This document shows positions 45,425 through 53,547 of a DNA stretch of 64,000 bases, piece after piece. Position numbers and translations under genes: made by a program. The stretch lies in contig JACJYN010000004.1 of the NCBI GenBank assembly GCA_020636095.1, positions 248,001 through 312,000 of the forward strand. Direction: 5' to 3'. Under the pieces are notes generated by a model. The model saw only the letters and a list, made by a program, of their open reading frames with translations, was not told where the DNA came from and did not search any database. Each line of letters begins with the position of its first letter. The first letter of the stretch is position 1. This stretch comes from Lewinellaceae bacterium. GTDB taxonomy: Bacteria > Bacteroidota > Bacteroidia > Chitinophagales > Saprospiraceae.

Positions 45425-46549
45425 ATGAGACTTGCCCTCTTATTCCAATCCTGGCGCCTTCCTGTTTTAGTTGGGGCGGCGTTTCTGTTTCCAGTTCTGC
45501 TCAGCGCTCAATTTAAAGCCGGCGACTGGCTGGCGCATGCCAATGGCCTTTACCGTTATTCCCGCCTTGATGATAGTGAACAGCGGCTCTATGAATACGC
45601 CCTGGAAGGAACCTTTCACTTTTTTCCTGCTCCCCGGCTAGCGATGGGCGCTGCCCTTACCACTACCTATCTTTCCCTCGATAATGACTTTTTTCAGGCT
45701 CATGACCTCAGTTTTTCAGTAGGACCACAACTGCGTTACTATCTGACAAATAAAAAGGCCCCGCTTTTTCTTCAGGCGGGGTACTCCTGGCGGCAAACAG
45801 AGCGGGCTCGCCCTGCTAACAGCGAGGAAAAGCAAACGGCTAAGGGAAGCGGCGCTTCAGCCGGGCTTGGCGCCAATTTTCCGCTGAAGCCGTCTGTAAG
45901 CCTCGAGGGGATGCTGGTTTACCGGTATCAAAAACAGGAAGATGTTCAGAACCCTTCGGAAACGGCTTTCCGCCGGGGGCTTCAGGCGGGAGCTACCCTT
46001 CGGATTTTTCTGAGTGAACAAGAGGAGGCCCATCCTTCCTGGTGGGGGCCGGGCGAGGAGGCGGTACAAGCCTCTGGTTGGATACTGGGAGGCAATTTTG
46101 AAGGAGGGCTGAATTTTGAAAATCCGAATACTTTCAGCTTATCATTACTGGGAGGGAGTTTTCTGGCGCGGCGCTTTGCCTTGGGGCTGGGGCTGGAACT
46201 GGAAAGGGGGGCCAATGATCAATTTGGGGACCCGGGGCTTAATTCTGCCATTGAATCTTTCCTGCGCTATTACCTTCCGTTGAGCAACAGCATGATGGCT
46301 TTTCCCACCGTCGGCTTCCAGGGAGGGAGGAGCGAAGTGTTCGATAGCTTTAATCTGGAAGCCTTCCGCTTTCGGACCTGGCGGCTGGGAATGGGATTGG
46401 ATCTTTTTCTTTCCGAATCTTCCGCGCTGGAACTCATCCTCAATCTTTCCGGCAGAAATATTAGCCCCACTGGCAACGCAATACCGGATCGCAATTTCGA
46501 TGTCGCCTTTTCCCTCTCCGTAGGGCTGATTACGTTTTGGTATAAATAG
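45425..46549 (+). CDS. Outer-membrane beta-barrel-like protein of unknown function
   Basis: 374 residues, signal peptide ending near LLSAQ (30). The rest is a series of alternating hydrophobic/polar strands with aromatic ends (for example AMGAALTTTYLSLDN, LGLGLELERGAND, FDVAFSLSVGLITFWYK), and the C-terminal aromatic-rich strand ends in WYK. This is the look of a 10- to 14-stranded barrel. It follows udk by 2 nt. A link to nucleoside uptake is possible but unproven. I do not recognise a named family. Confidence 0.8.
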   Translation: MRLALLFQSWRLPVLVGAAFLFPVLLSAQFKAGDWLAHANGLYRYSRLDDSEQRLYEYALEGTFHFFPAPRLAMGAALTTTYLSLDNDFFQAHDLSFSVGPQLRYYLTNKKAPLFLQAGYSWRQTERARPANSEEKQTAKGSGASAGLGANFPLKPSVSLEGMLVYRYQKQEDVQNPSETAFRRGLQAGATLRIFLSEQEEAHPSWWGPGEEAVQASGWILGGNFEGGLNFENPNTFSLSLLGGSFLARRFALGLGLELERGANDQFGDPGLNSAIESFLRYYLPLSNSMMAFPTVGFQGGRSEVFDSFNLEAFRFRTWRLGMGLDLFLSESSALELILNLSGRNISPTGNAIPDRNFDVAFSLSVGLITFWYK

Positions 46550-46635
46550 TTGATAGTTGCCTGTATCCAAACAAACAACTATCAACTATTACACCCAGTT
46601 CGACGGGCGGAACGATAGCTTTCAGGTCAAAAGCC

Positions 46636-49014
46636 TCAATTCGCTTTGATCATTTTAACCGTTTCCACCATTCGCCCGTCGGCTTCCAGCTTCACCCAGT
46701 AGATGCCATTCGCCAGGTTTTGGCCCAGTTGTACCTGTCCATTCTGGTTTGGCAGTTCCATCTGCTGTACTTTTTGCCCATAAGCATTGTATACCTGCAG
46801 GGAAGCGCGATTGAAGCTTTCGGCCAATTCATACGAAAGCGTGGCGGCTTGCCCGAAGGGGTTCGGGAAGACGTTGACGCTACCGTCGACAGCCAGATCG
46901 TCCAGGCCGGTGATGGGCTCGCCCTCTTCCACCAGAATCTGATCAACCGCGGCTTCCACCCAGTTGCCGTTGGCTGCGTCATCGCTGGTTTCGAAAATGA
47001 GGCGCACGTTGTCGGTTAGCGTGATGAATTCAACGAGCTTGATTTCATTGATCGGCCTCCAGAAACTGAGGGAGGAAGTCGTTGTGTATATTTCCACTTC
47101 ATCCGTACCGTTCGAAACGCGAATCGAGAAATAGTCATTGGGGGGCCCAAAAGGGCCGCCATTGTAAAACCAGAAACGGCCGGTGAATAATGGGTTTTGG
47201 TAACCGGTAAGGTCCATAGGCGGAGAGGTAAGAATCACCCTTCCACCATCTACGTCAAAGCTGCCCGGTTGGTCGCCGCCGATACCGGTGGTGTAGCATT
47301 CTGTACCCAGGTCGTTGGGGTAGTCGCCGTCCGGGCTTACAAAGGCACCCTGGTTGGTAGTGGGAACTGGTACCCCCAGTTCCCAGAAGCCGGCAGTAGC
47401 GCCGTCACTATCGGTGGACCATCCGTAATCAAAGAAAAAATCATCCTGGTATCCTTCCTGGAGTTCAATGGTGACATTGGTGTTTCCGGAAAGCACCACA
47501 TCATTGATCTGAGCATATCGATAGCCCCAGGCGCCGGCGTAGAGGGTATAATTATCTTCCACAACGCCGGGTAGCGAAAAGTTGCCGTCGCCATCCGCCG
47601 TCGCTTCGTAGGATAATATACCGCCAACCGCCAGTATCTTGGCCCCGGGAACGGGCTGCCCGTCTGCATCCCGGATGGCCTGGCCGGCAAGGGCAAAAGA
47701 ACTGATCGGCGCCAGTTCTACTTCGACCTCCACCAATACGCCGTTTTCCAGTTCTATCTCAATGGTTTTTTCCCTGTAACCAGGCTTGGTAAACGTAACA
47801 TTGAATACGCCGCTGATCGCCTGCCCGGTTTCGAATTGGCCGAAAGGGTCCGTTGTGCCCAGGTTGGGTTGTGGGGAATCGATGATTACCTCTACATCAT
47901 TGAGGAAAGCCCCCGTGAGCGAGTCCTTTACAATTCCTTCCAGCCAGCAGGCGCGGACGAAAGTGGGTTGTAAAACGTACAGGCCGTTATTGATATCTGA
48001 CACCAAAACCGTTTGAGAAGGCAGGAAGGGATAGAGCCCCCAGGCGCCGTCGAAGCCCCCGTTACCGCCCAGCCAGGTATCGTAGTTGCCCACTTCAATG
48101 AGGTTGGTGGGGCGGGAGGCGTCGACCACCCGGCCGCCATCGGTATAGTAGGAGATCAGCAGGTAATTGTCCCAGACATGAACGTTGTGGGGGATAACGC
48201 CCAGGCCCGTGGTACCGACCGGCCGGTACTGGTCCAGTTCGACAATATTGTTCAGGTCGGTAATATCATAAGCTGCCACCGGGGCGTCCCCGCGTTCATC
48301 GGTGGTGAACGCTACGGTTTCCTCGTCATTCAACCAAATATTATGCGTAAAGCTGAATGGGGTCGGCTGGGTGGCCAGCAGTTGGATGTTATCCTTGTTG
48401 GACACGTCGTAGATTGCCATATTACCGCTGTAAATCTCCGAAGCATACATTTTATTACTCTTCGTATAAACATCGTGTGCATAAATGGCAGGGGCGGGGC
48501 TGACAAACTGAGGTTCGCCGGTTTGCGTGTCTACATTGAGGATCAGCATACCGCCGGCGTTCAGGTTGCAACCGGCGAGGTAACAATAACCGAACTCATC
48601 GATGTAAAGGTTGTGGCAGGAAGACAAGGTGCCCAGGTTGGGCAGGTTGGGCGTCCACTCGATGTAGGACACATTATCGGGCAAACCGGATAGGTCGATC
48701 ACGAGCAGGCCATTGCTGGTCTCATTGGTGACGTAGGCAAAATTGCCCCAGGTCTTGATGTCTCGCCAGGTAGAATTCGGGCCAGGCACAAAGGCTACTT
48801 CCTGAGCATCGGACGGGTTTTCCAGGCTGACGATGGAGGTCCCGTTGCGCAGGCCCACCAATGCATATTCAATGCCGGTCTCCGGATCCGCCCAACCCCA
48901 TATATCATTCAGGTTTTGGCTGTAATCTACCTGCGATAAAAGGGTCATGTTCAATTGGGCGTTCGCGAATTGGCATACTGCCGCGAAAAGCAGGAGTAAA
49001 ATCGTTTTTTTCAT
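46636..49014 (-). CDS. Choice-of-anchor B (LVIVD-repeat) secreted protein with T9SS sorting domain
   Basis: About 792 residues. The start at 49014 (MKKTILLLLFAAVCQFANAQ) gives a standard signal peptide, and a TATATTTG box lies upstream of it but downstream of most of the longer frame. Residues ~20-370 are LVIVD-type propeller repeats (NGTSIVSLENPSD, ETSNGLLVIDLSGLPD, MAIYDVSNKDN, PVAAYDITDLNN) of the choice-of-anchor B family. Two carboxypeptidase-regulatory-like domains follow (about 385-560), then an MAM/jelly-roll-like domain with disulfide-capable Cys, and a T9SS sorting domain (VFPNPFGQAATLSYEL). It is a surface or released protein; the ligand is unknown. Confidence 0.9.
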   Translation of the reverse strand: MKKTILLLLFAAVCQFANAQLNMTLLSQVDYSQNLNDIWGWADPETGIEYALVGLRNGTSIVSLENPSDAQEVAFVPGPNSTWRDIKTWGNFAYVTNETSNGLLVIDLSGLPDNVSYIEWTPNLPNLGTLSSCHNLYIDEFGYCYLAGCNLNAGGMLILNVDTQTGEPQFVSPAPAIYAHDVYTKSNKMYASEIYSGNMAIYDVSNKDNIQLLATQPTPFSFTHNIWLNDEETVAFTTDERGDAPVAAYDITDLNNIVELDQYRPVGTTGLGVIPHNVHVWDNYLLISYYTDGGRVVDASRPTNLIEVGNYDTWLGGNGGFDGAWGLYPFLPSQTVLVSDINNGLYVLQPTFVRACWLEGIVKDSLTGAFLNDVEVIIDSPQPNLGTTDPFGQFETGQAISGVFNVTFTKPGYREKTIEIELENGVLVEVEVELAPISSFALAGQAIRDADGQPVPGAKILAVGGILSYEATADGDGNFSLPGVVEDNYTLYAGAWGYRYAQINDVVLSGNTNVTIELQEGYQDDFFFDYGWSTDSDGATAGFWELGVPVPTTNQGAFVSPDGDYPNDLGTECYTTGIGGDQPGSFDVDGGRVILTSPPMDLTGYQNPLFTGRFWFYNGGPFGPPNDYFSIRVSNGTDEVEIYTTTSSLSFWRPINEIKLVEFITLTDNVRLIFETSDDAANGNWVEAAVDQILVEEGEPITGLDDLAVDGSVNVFPNPFGQAATLSYELAESFNRASLQVYNAYGQKVQQMELPNQNGQVQLGQNLANGIYWVKLEADGRMVETVKMIKAN

Positions 49015-49079
49015 AACGGGAAATCTGTATTTTGACTTAATAGTTAGTAATGATGATTGAGGCTGGTTTTCCAGGCACG

Positions 49080-49087
49080 CAAATATA
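49080..49087 (-). promoter_or_regulatory. -7 box for the choice-of-anchor B gene
   Basis: TATATTTG on the minus strand matches TAnnTTTG exactly, about 66 nt before the start at 49014. Confidence 0.5.
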
Positions 49088-49113
49088 AATTCTTTTATTG
49101 CCAATAAGTTGTT

Positions 49114-49539
49114 TCACCTTCTCGACACCACAGCAATTGTTATCCTGCTGACACATATCAGGCGTTCTTCTTCGTCTTTGATTTCGATATTCCATACATG
49201 CAGCTTTCGGCCAATGCGCAGGGGGCTCACTTTCCCGCTCACATAACCCCTGGTGGCCGGCCGCAGGTGGTTGGCGTTGATCTCGACGCCAACCGGGGCG
49301 AACTGGCTCGCATCTTCAATACAAAGAAAAGAGGCTACGCTGCCCATCGTTTCCGCCAGAACGCAGGAAGCGCCGCCGTGCAATAAGCCCATGGGCTGCA
49401 TCGTCCGTTGGCCGACGGGCATGCGAGCTTCCAGAAAATCATCGCCAAAGCCGGTGAACTCGATGCCCAGATGTTCTACCATCGTTTGCCGCCCGGTTTG
49501 GTTGAGTGTTTCCACGTTGAATGCTTGTTTCCAGATCAT
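49114..49539 (-). CDS. PaaI-type hotdog thioesterase
   Basis: 141 residues. GIEFTGFGDDFLEARMPVG, MGLLHGGASCVLAETMGSVAS and VGVEINANHLRPAT are the signature of the PaaI/MenI-like hotdog family; HGG with the following Glu forms the active site. The protein hydrolyses acyl-CoA thioesters, probably of aromatic or menaquinone-pathway intermediates. The length fits (about 140). It is a single gene whose start faces the ArsC fragment. The exact substrate is not known. Confidence 0.9.
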   Translation of the reverse strand: MIWKQAFNVETLNQTGRQTMVEHLGIEFTGFGDDFLEARMPVGQRTMQPMGLLHGGASCVLAETMGSVASFLCIEDASQFAPVGVEINANHLRPATRGYVSGKVSPLRIGRKLHVWNIEIKDEEERLICVSRITIAVVSRR

Positions 49540-49621
49540 TATCTTAGGTTTAAAATTTAGAAGCCTTGTATTTTATTGCTTTTCCGGCTGGTTCACTACC
49601 TTCGGATTAAATAGCGTTTAA

Positions 49622-49783
49622 ATGAAGATTTACTACAACTCCCGATGCCGTAAAAGCAGAGAGACACTGGCTATTCTGGAAGATAAAGGCCTGAAGCCGG
49701 AAATTGTTTTATATCTGGCAACGCCACCCTCCCGGGAGGAGCTCAAAAATATTCTCCCCAAAAGCCGAAAGACGAGCAATTAA
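49622..49783 (+). pseudogene. ArsC/Spx-family fragment (truncated arsenate reductase-like)
   Basis: A 53-residue frame starting MKIYYNSRCRKSRETLAIL matches the first half of ArsC-type proteins (normally ~115 residues): catalytic Cys in the NSRCRKSRETL loop, then GLKPEIVLYL and TPPSREELKNIL. The C-terminal half with the substrate arginine is absent, and the frame ends two bases before the next gene. The Cys is followed by Arg instead of Ser. It is probably a gene remnant, though a small protein cannot be excluded. It is shorter than the usual gene-finding limit. Confidence 0.6.
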
Positions 49784-49785
49784 AT

Positions 49786-50955
49786 ATGGCGAAAAAAACG
49801 GTGATAGCACTCATAGCCCTGTTCATTGGGGCATTTGCCTGTCAGGAAGAAGACCCCAACCGGCAGGCAAAGCTGGAGGCGAAGCTCTTTGAAAGTATCC
49901 GGCAGGGTAGGGTAGAGCAGGCCGACTCCTGTCTGCGCGCCGGCGCCCGCCTGGAGGCTCGCAATATGGAGGGCGCCACTCCGCTGATTGTTGCCGCTAC
50001 CGCCGGCCGCCAGGATATGGCAGCGCTGTTGCTGGAGAGGGGCGCCGATGTACAAGCCCGGCGGAATGGATATTACGGCAGTACTGCTCTCATGGAGGTG
50101 GCTTCCGCCAACGATACCGCTATGGCCCGCCTGTTGCTAGGCCATGGGGCCGACGTCCACCGGCGGGACACCTTTGGCGATCCGGCGATCAACTGGGCGG
50201 CTTATTATGGGCATATTTCTTTTACCCGCCTGTTGCTTGAGCAGGGCGCCGGCTGGGAAGTGGCCAGCCGCCATGGAACCGCTCTTGATATAGCCGCCAA
50301 ACAATGGAACCTGCCGCTGTTGGAGTTCTTCATCGACTGGGGCGCAGGGGAGCCCCTGCCAAACGACGAAGCCCGCCAACTGCTCGGAGCTGTTCGCAGG
50401 GGAGCCACAAAAGAGGTTCGCTACTGGCTTCAAAATGGCGCGGATTCCAATCAAAAAGATGAACTGGGAACACCGGCCCTGATCTGGGCAGCTGCGCGGG
50501 GCTACTATGATATGGTGCAACTCCTGATGCAGTACGGCGCTCAAACAGATGCTACCAACCGGGCCGGACAAACGGCACTGGCTGCTGCCGCCCGTTTTGG
50601 GCGCCAGGATATTATGCGCTTTCTACTGAAGGCCGGCGCTGGCCCCGACACGGCCGGAGCGCGCTACCAGCTAACCCCGCTCATCAGCGCGGCCATGGGG
50701 GGGCATGCTGATTGTGGGCGCCTGCTGCTGGAAGCCGGCGCCGACCCCGATAAACCGGAAGCGATCGACGGATACACGCCTCTGATGTACGCAGCCACCT
50801 ACAACCACCCGCAAATGGTTCAATTGTTGATCGATTATGAAGCCAACCCTTATATCAAGTCGAAGGACGGCACCGGGATTTATGAACTGATCAGTTTTTC
50901 CGCCAACCCGCAGATATCCAAAATGATTGAAGCGTATGTTCTAAACAAACAATAG
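49786..50955 (+). CDS. Ankyrin-repeat lipoprotein
   Basis: 389 residues. The N-terminus IALIALFIGAFAC is a lipoprotein signal with a Cys near 19, so the protein would be anchored in the periplasm. Ten or so ankyrin repeats follow, with phrases such as EGATPLIVAATAGRQDMAALLLERGADV, trimmed here to GATPLIVAATAG and MAALLLERGADV. Such arrays bind other proteins. The stop overlaps the GTG start of the McrC-like gene by one base, so the two are translationally linked, although an exported protein and a nuclease subunit are an odd pair. The gene begins right after the ArsC fragment. Confidence 0.88.
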   Translation: MAKKTVIALIALFIGAFACQEEDPNRQAKLEAKLFESIRQGRVEQADSCLRAGARLEARNMEGATPLIVAATAGRQDMAALLLERGADVQARRNGYYGSTALMEVASANDTAMARLLLGHGADVHRRDTFGDPAINWAAYYGHISFTRLLLEQGAGWEVASRHGTALDIAAKQWNLPLLEFFIDWGAGEPLPNDEARQLLGAVRRGATKEVRYWLQNGADSNQKDELGTPALIWAAARGYYDMVQLLMQYGAQTDATNRAGQTALAAAARFGRQDIMRFLLKAGAGPDTAGARYQLTPLISAAMGGHADCGRLLLEAGADPDKPEAIDGYTPLMYAATYNHPQMVQLLIDYEANPYIKSKDGTGIYELISFSANPQISKMIEAYVLNKQ

Positions 50956-52271
50956 TGGCAAAATGTGACTGCATACAAGTATTTGAGCACCAGCAGGTGG
51001 CCGTTGGCGAGCGGGTGCAGGGCGTCCTTTTTTCGGAAGCCTACTTCCAGGCCCTGGCTCAACAGGCCCATATGGAGGAGGGTAAATATTTCACGGTGCT
51101 TCACCGCGGGATACGGTTCTCTAATTATGTGGGGGTAATACAACTGGGCGAACTTACCATTGAAATCCTGCCGAAGGCCAGCCGGCCCGGCCAACAGGAT
51201 CATCAGCTTTGGCAGCAGGTGTTGCTTGAAATGCTCCAGGCTTGCCGGTTGATCAAGGTGGAGCAACTTTCGGGCGCCAGCCTCAGCTTTCGGCCCCATT
51301 CTATTATGGACCACTACATTGCCATTTTTCTGGAAGAAACGGAAGGGTTACTCCGCCAGGGGCTGGCCCGGGAATATTCCCGAAATTCCGGTAATCTTCC
51401 CGCACTGAAAGGGCGTTTGCTCTTTCATCGCCAAATCCGCGACAACCTGGCTCATGCCGAGCATTTTTTTACTGAACACGAGCAATATGGCTATGGCCAC
51501 CTGTTCAACCGCATCATCAGCAGTGCGGTGCAGGCGCTGCGCCATTTTTCTTTGGCGCCGGCTCTGGAAGCAAAATTTCAGCAACTGGTGCGCCAGTTTC
51601 CTGTCCTTCCTCGGGTGGATGCCGGCCAGGTTGAATGGGAGCAATTGCCTTTTAGCCGCAAAACGGAGAGGTATCGGGCCGCTCTACAGGCTGCATTACT
51701 GCTCCTCCGGCATTACCGCCCCGACATCCGGGCAGGGCGCCATCCATTGATCGCTATTCTTTTCGATATGAATCTCTTATTTGAGGAGTTCGTTTTCCGG
51801 CAGTTGGCCAACCTCGGATTGCCGGTGTTTCGCCAGGTAAGCCGCCCTTTTTGGGAACGCCGGTACATCCGTCCTGATATCGTACTGGAGTTCATGGGTA
51901 AGCGATATGTGCTGGACACCAAGTGGAAAGCCCTATCCCGGGCCAGCCCCAATATGGACGATTTGCGGCAAATGTTCGTTTATGCTCAATTTTTCGATGC
52001 GCAGCACGGCGTATTGGTCTACCCGCAAGCTTATGGGATAGCCGGCCTCGGCCCTATCCCTTTTTCAAAGACACCTTCCGGCCCCCTGCAGATCGACTGT
52101 CGAGCCCTTTTCGTCGATATTATCCGGCACGGCCGGCTCAACCGCGCCTTAGGAGAGGATATCCTGTCTACATTGAAAGCTTCTGAGCAATTCAACAGCA
52201 CAGAAGGGACTGTTCGCAATTCGCCGTTCCTGAAAATCAAGGGGCGTTTTTCAGAAGACACGGAAATTTGA
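50955..52271 (+). CDS. McrC-like protein (5-methylcytosine restriction component), no McrB partner
   Basis: 438 residues from a GTG start that overlaps the ankyrin gene stop by one base. It shows the McrC family features: N-terminal YVGVIQLGELTIEILPKA, then LSFRPHSIMDHYIAIF, and the nuclease core DIVLEFMGKRYVLDTKWK with the PD-(D/E)XK Asp and Lys. McrC normally works with the GTPase McrB, which is not encoded nearby. The last ~20 residues (TVRNSPFLKIKGRFSEDTEI) are translated from a dispersed repeat, so the natural C-terminus was probably replaced. Function without McrB is uncertain. Confidence 0.8.
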   Translation: MAKCDCIQVFEHQQVAVGERVQGVLFSEAYFQALAQQAHMEEGKYFTVLHRGIRFSNYVGVIQLGELTIEILPKASRPGQQDHQLWQQVLLEMLQACRLIKVEQLSGASLSFRPHSIMDHYIAIFLEETEGLLRQGLAREYSRNSGNLPALKGRLLFHRQIRDNLAHAEHFFTEHEQYGYGHLFNRIISSAVQALRHFSLAPALEAKFQQLVRQFPVLPRVDAGQVEWEQLPFSRKTERYRAALQAALLLLRHYRPDIRAGRHPLIAILFDMNLLFEEFVFRQLANLGLPVFRQVSRPFWERRYIRPDIVLEFMGKRYVLDTKWKALSRASPNMDDLRQMFVYAQFFDAQHGVLVYPQAYGIAGLGPIPFSKTPSGPLQIDCRALFVDIIRHGRLNRALGEDILSTLKASEQFNSTEGTVRNSPFLKIKGRFSEDTEI

Positions 52272-52279
52272 ACTATCCC
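52221..52279 (+). repeat. Dispersed ~58-bp repeat, copy overlapping the McrC-like gene end
   Basis: CCTGAAAATC, GTTTTTCAGAAGACACGGAA and ATTTGAACTATCCC match the inverted copy at 42906. The stop of the McrC-like gene (52269-52271) lies inside it. Confidence 0.8.
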
Positions 52280-52371
52280 GCACAGAAATCTGAACAGCCC
52301 GATTTTTCGATGCCAGAGGCTTTCCGCCCCCGGCCTCCTCCGTCGGTGCGGGGCCTCACTGCGTTCGCCTT

Positions 52372-52476
52372 CCGCCTTCCGCCTTCCGACTTCTGCTTTC
52401 CGCCTTCCGCTTTCCGCCTTCCGCCTTCCGACTTCCGCCTTCCGACTTCCGACTTCCGACTTCCGCCTTCCCACTT
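52372..52476. repeat. Heptamer tandem array of 15 units
   Basis: Fifteen 7-bp units of the form CCG(C/A)CTT run without gaps (two have an altered base run). The array ends three bases before the stop codon of the minus-strand DUF4340 gene. On the minus strand it reads as GRRKAEVG-like repeats in an artificial frame. The unit sequence differs from the array at 43001 but the unit length is the same. Confidence 0.85.
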
Positions 52477-52479
52477 CCC

Positions 52480-53454
52480 CTAATCACCCACAAACGCCCC
52501 TATTGGTTGAAACAGCTTTTGATACACCCCCGAAGAATCACTGAGAAAATACGTATCCGGATTGTAATTGGAGGCGATCACGAAGGGCGCTTCCCGGGTA
52601 GTATCCCGGTATACGGTGATGCGAAAAGGCTCCTGAATATTGTTGCCTGAGATGGTGAGTTGTTGCTGTGGGTATTGGCTGGCGGACAATTCGTCAAAAT
52701 CATCAGCGAATGAGGAGCCAGGCAGGCTGCGCAGCACGTTCAGGTAATTTTCCACCTTGGCCGAATCCAGCGGCAGGCCATTGGCTGCCCATCCTTCGGG
52801 GCTTTTCTGAAATTGGATGAGGGTATCCTCCAGCCGGTATTCAAAAGCCGTCACTTCCATTTCGCGTTTCATCCGGATCAGGTCCTTATTGCGATAGCTT
52901 TCAAAGCCCTGCCCCATGCTGATTACCTGCATACCCTCAACCGCATAGGTCTCGTTTTCTCCATTGAGGCGAATGAAAGAAGTGATAATGGGTTGTTGCT
53001 GTTGCATGGGCATCTGCTGCGGTGCTCCGGGCGCTTGCTGAAAATCAAACTTGCCGATGATGAAGTCCTCTATTAGTTTGCCGCCATCATCGAAAACCTG
53101 TATATGGGTGCCTGAAGTATCGGCAACCTGGTATTCGGCCCACTTATCCGGGCTTTTGGCGGCTATATGCTTGGTCTTTATCAGGCTGAGGTTACTCAAA
53201 AGAGCCTGTACGCCGCTCTGAGCCGCTTTAATATTCAGCGCGCCTCGGGTGGCAATCCACTGCCCACCTTCTTTTTTGAGAGTAAAAGGTGGCTCTTCTC
53301 CCCGGGGGTCAATAGTGATGGAGCCAACTGCCGCCGTATCCACCTGGATCAACTCTGTTTTGAAGGTGGTTTCCTTGTCTCCGGAAAAAAGCCTGGACAG
53401 CCCGTAAATAGCGAGCAGGGCTACCAGAATGATGAGCAGGATTTTATTGTTCAT
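52480..53454 (-). CDS. DUF4340 domain protein, linked to the gliding ABC transporter
   Basis: 324 residues. An N-terminal signal anchor (NKILLIILVALLAIYGLSRLF) is followed by two DUF4340-like repeats with phrases such as ITIDPRGEEPPFTLKKEGGQWIA, trimmed to PPFTLKKEGGQW, and later FQKSPEGWAANGLPLD. Such proteins are commonly encoded beside GldG-like ABC components, and here the gene is the last of a four-gene minus-strand cluster (gldA-gldF-gldG-DUF4340). It probably sits on the outer face of the inner membrane and helps the transporter. Function is not established. Confidence 0.82.
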   Translation of the reverse strand: MNNKILLIILVALLAIYGLSRLFSGDKETTFKTELIQVDTAAVGSITIDPRGEEPPFTLKKEGGQWIATRGALNIKAAQSGVQALLSNLSLIKTKHIAAKSPDKWAEYQVADTSGTHIQVFDDGGKLIEDFIIGKFDFQQAPGAPQQMPMQQQQPIITSFIRLNGENETYAVEGMQVISMGQGFESYRNKDLIRMKREMEVTAFEYRLEDTLIQFQKSPEGWAANGLPLDSAKVENYLNVLRSLPGSSFADDFDELSASQYPQQQLTISGNNIQEPFRITVYRDTTREAPFVIASNYNPDTYFLSDSSGVYQKLFQPIGAFVGD

Positions 53455-53547
53455 GATATCCGCTGTTTTGTATACTTTATGTCTATGCTGCGTTGATCAA
53501 AGATGGATGTTTGTTCGCAGCAATATCAACAACCAACCAACCATGCC

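Noticed and set aside
52031..52474. Frames coding for GRRKAEVG or SDFRLPPS repeats
   Set aside because: They come from the CCG(C/A)CTT heptamer array and are not conserved coding sequence.
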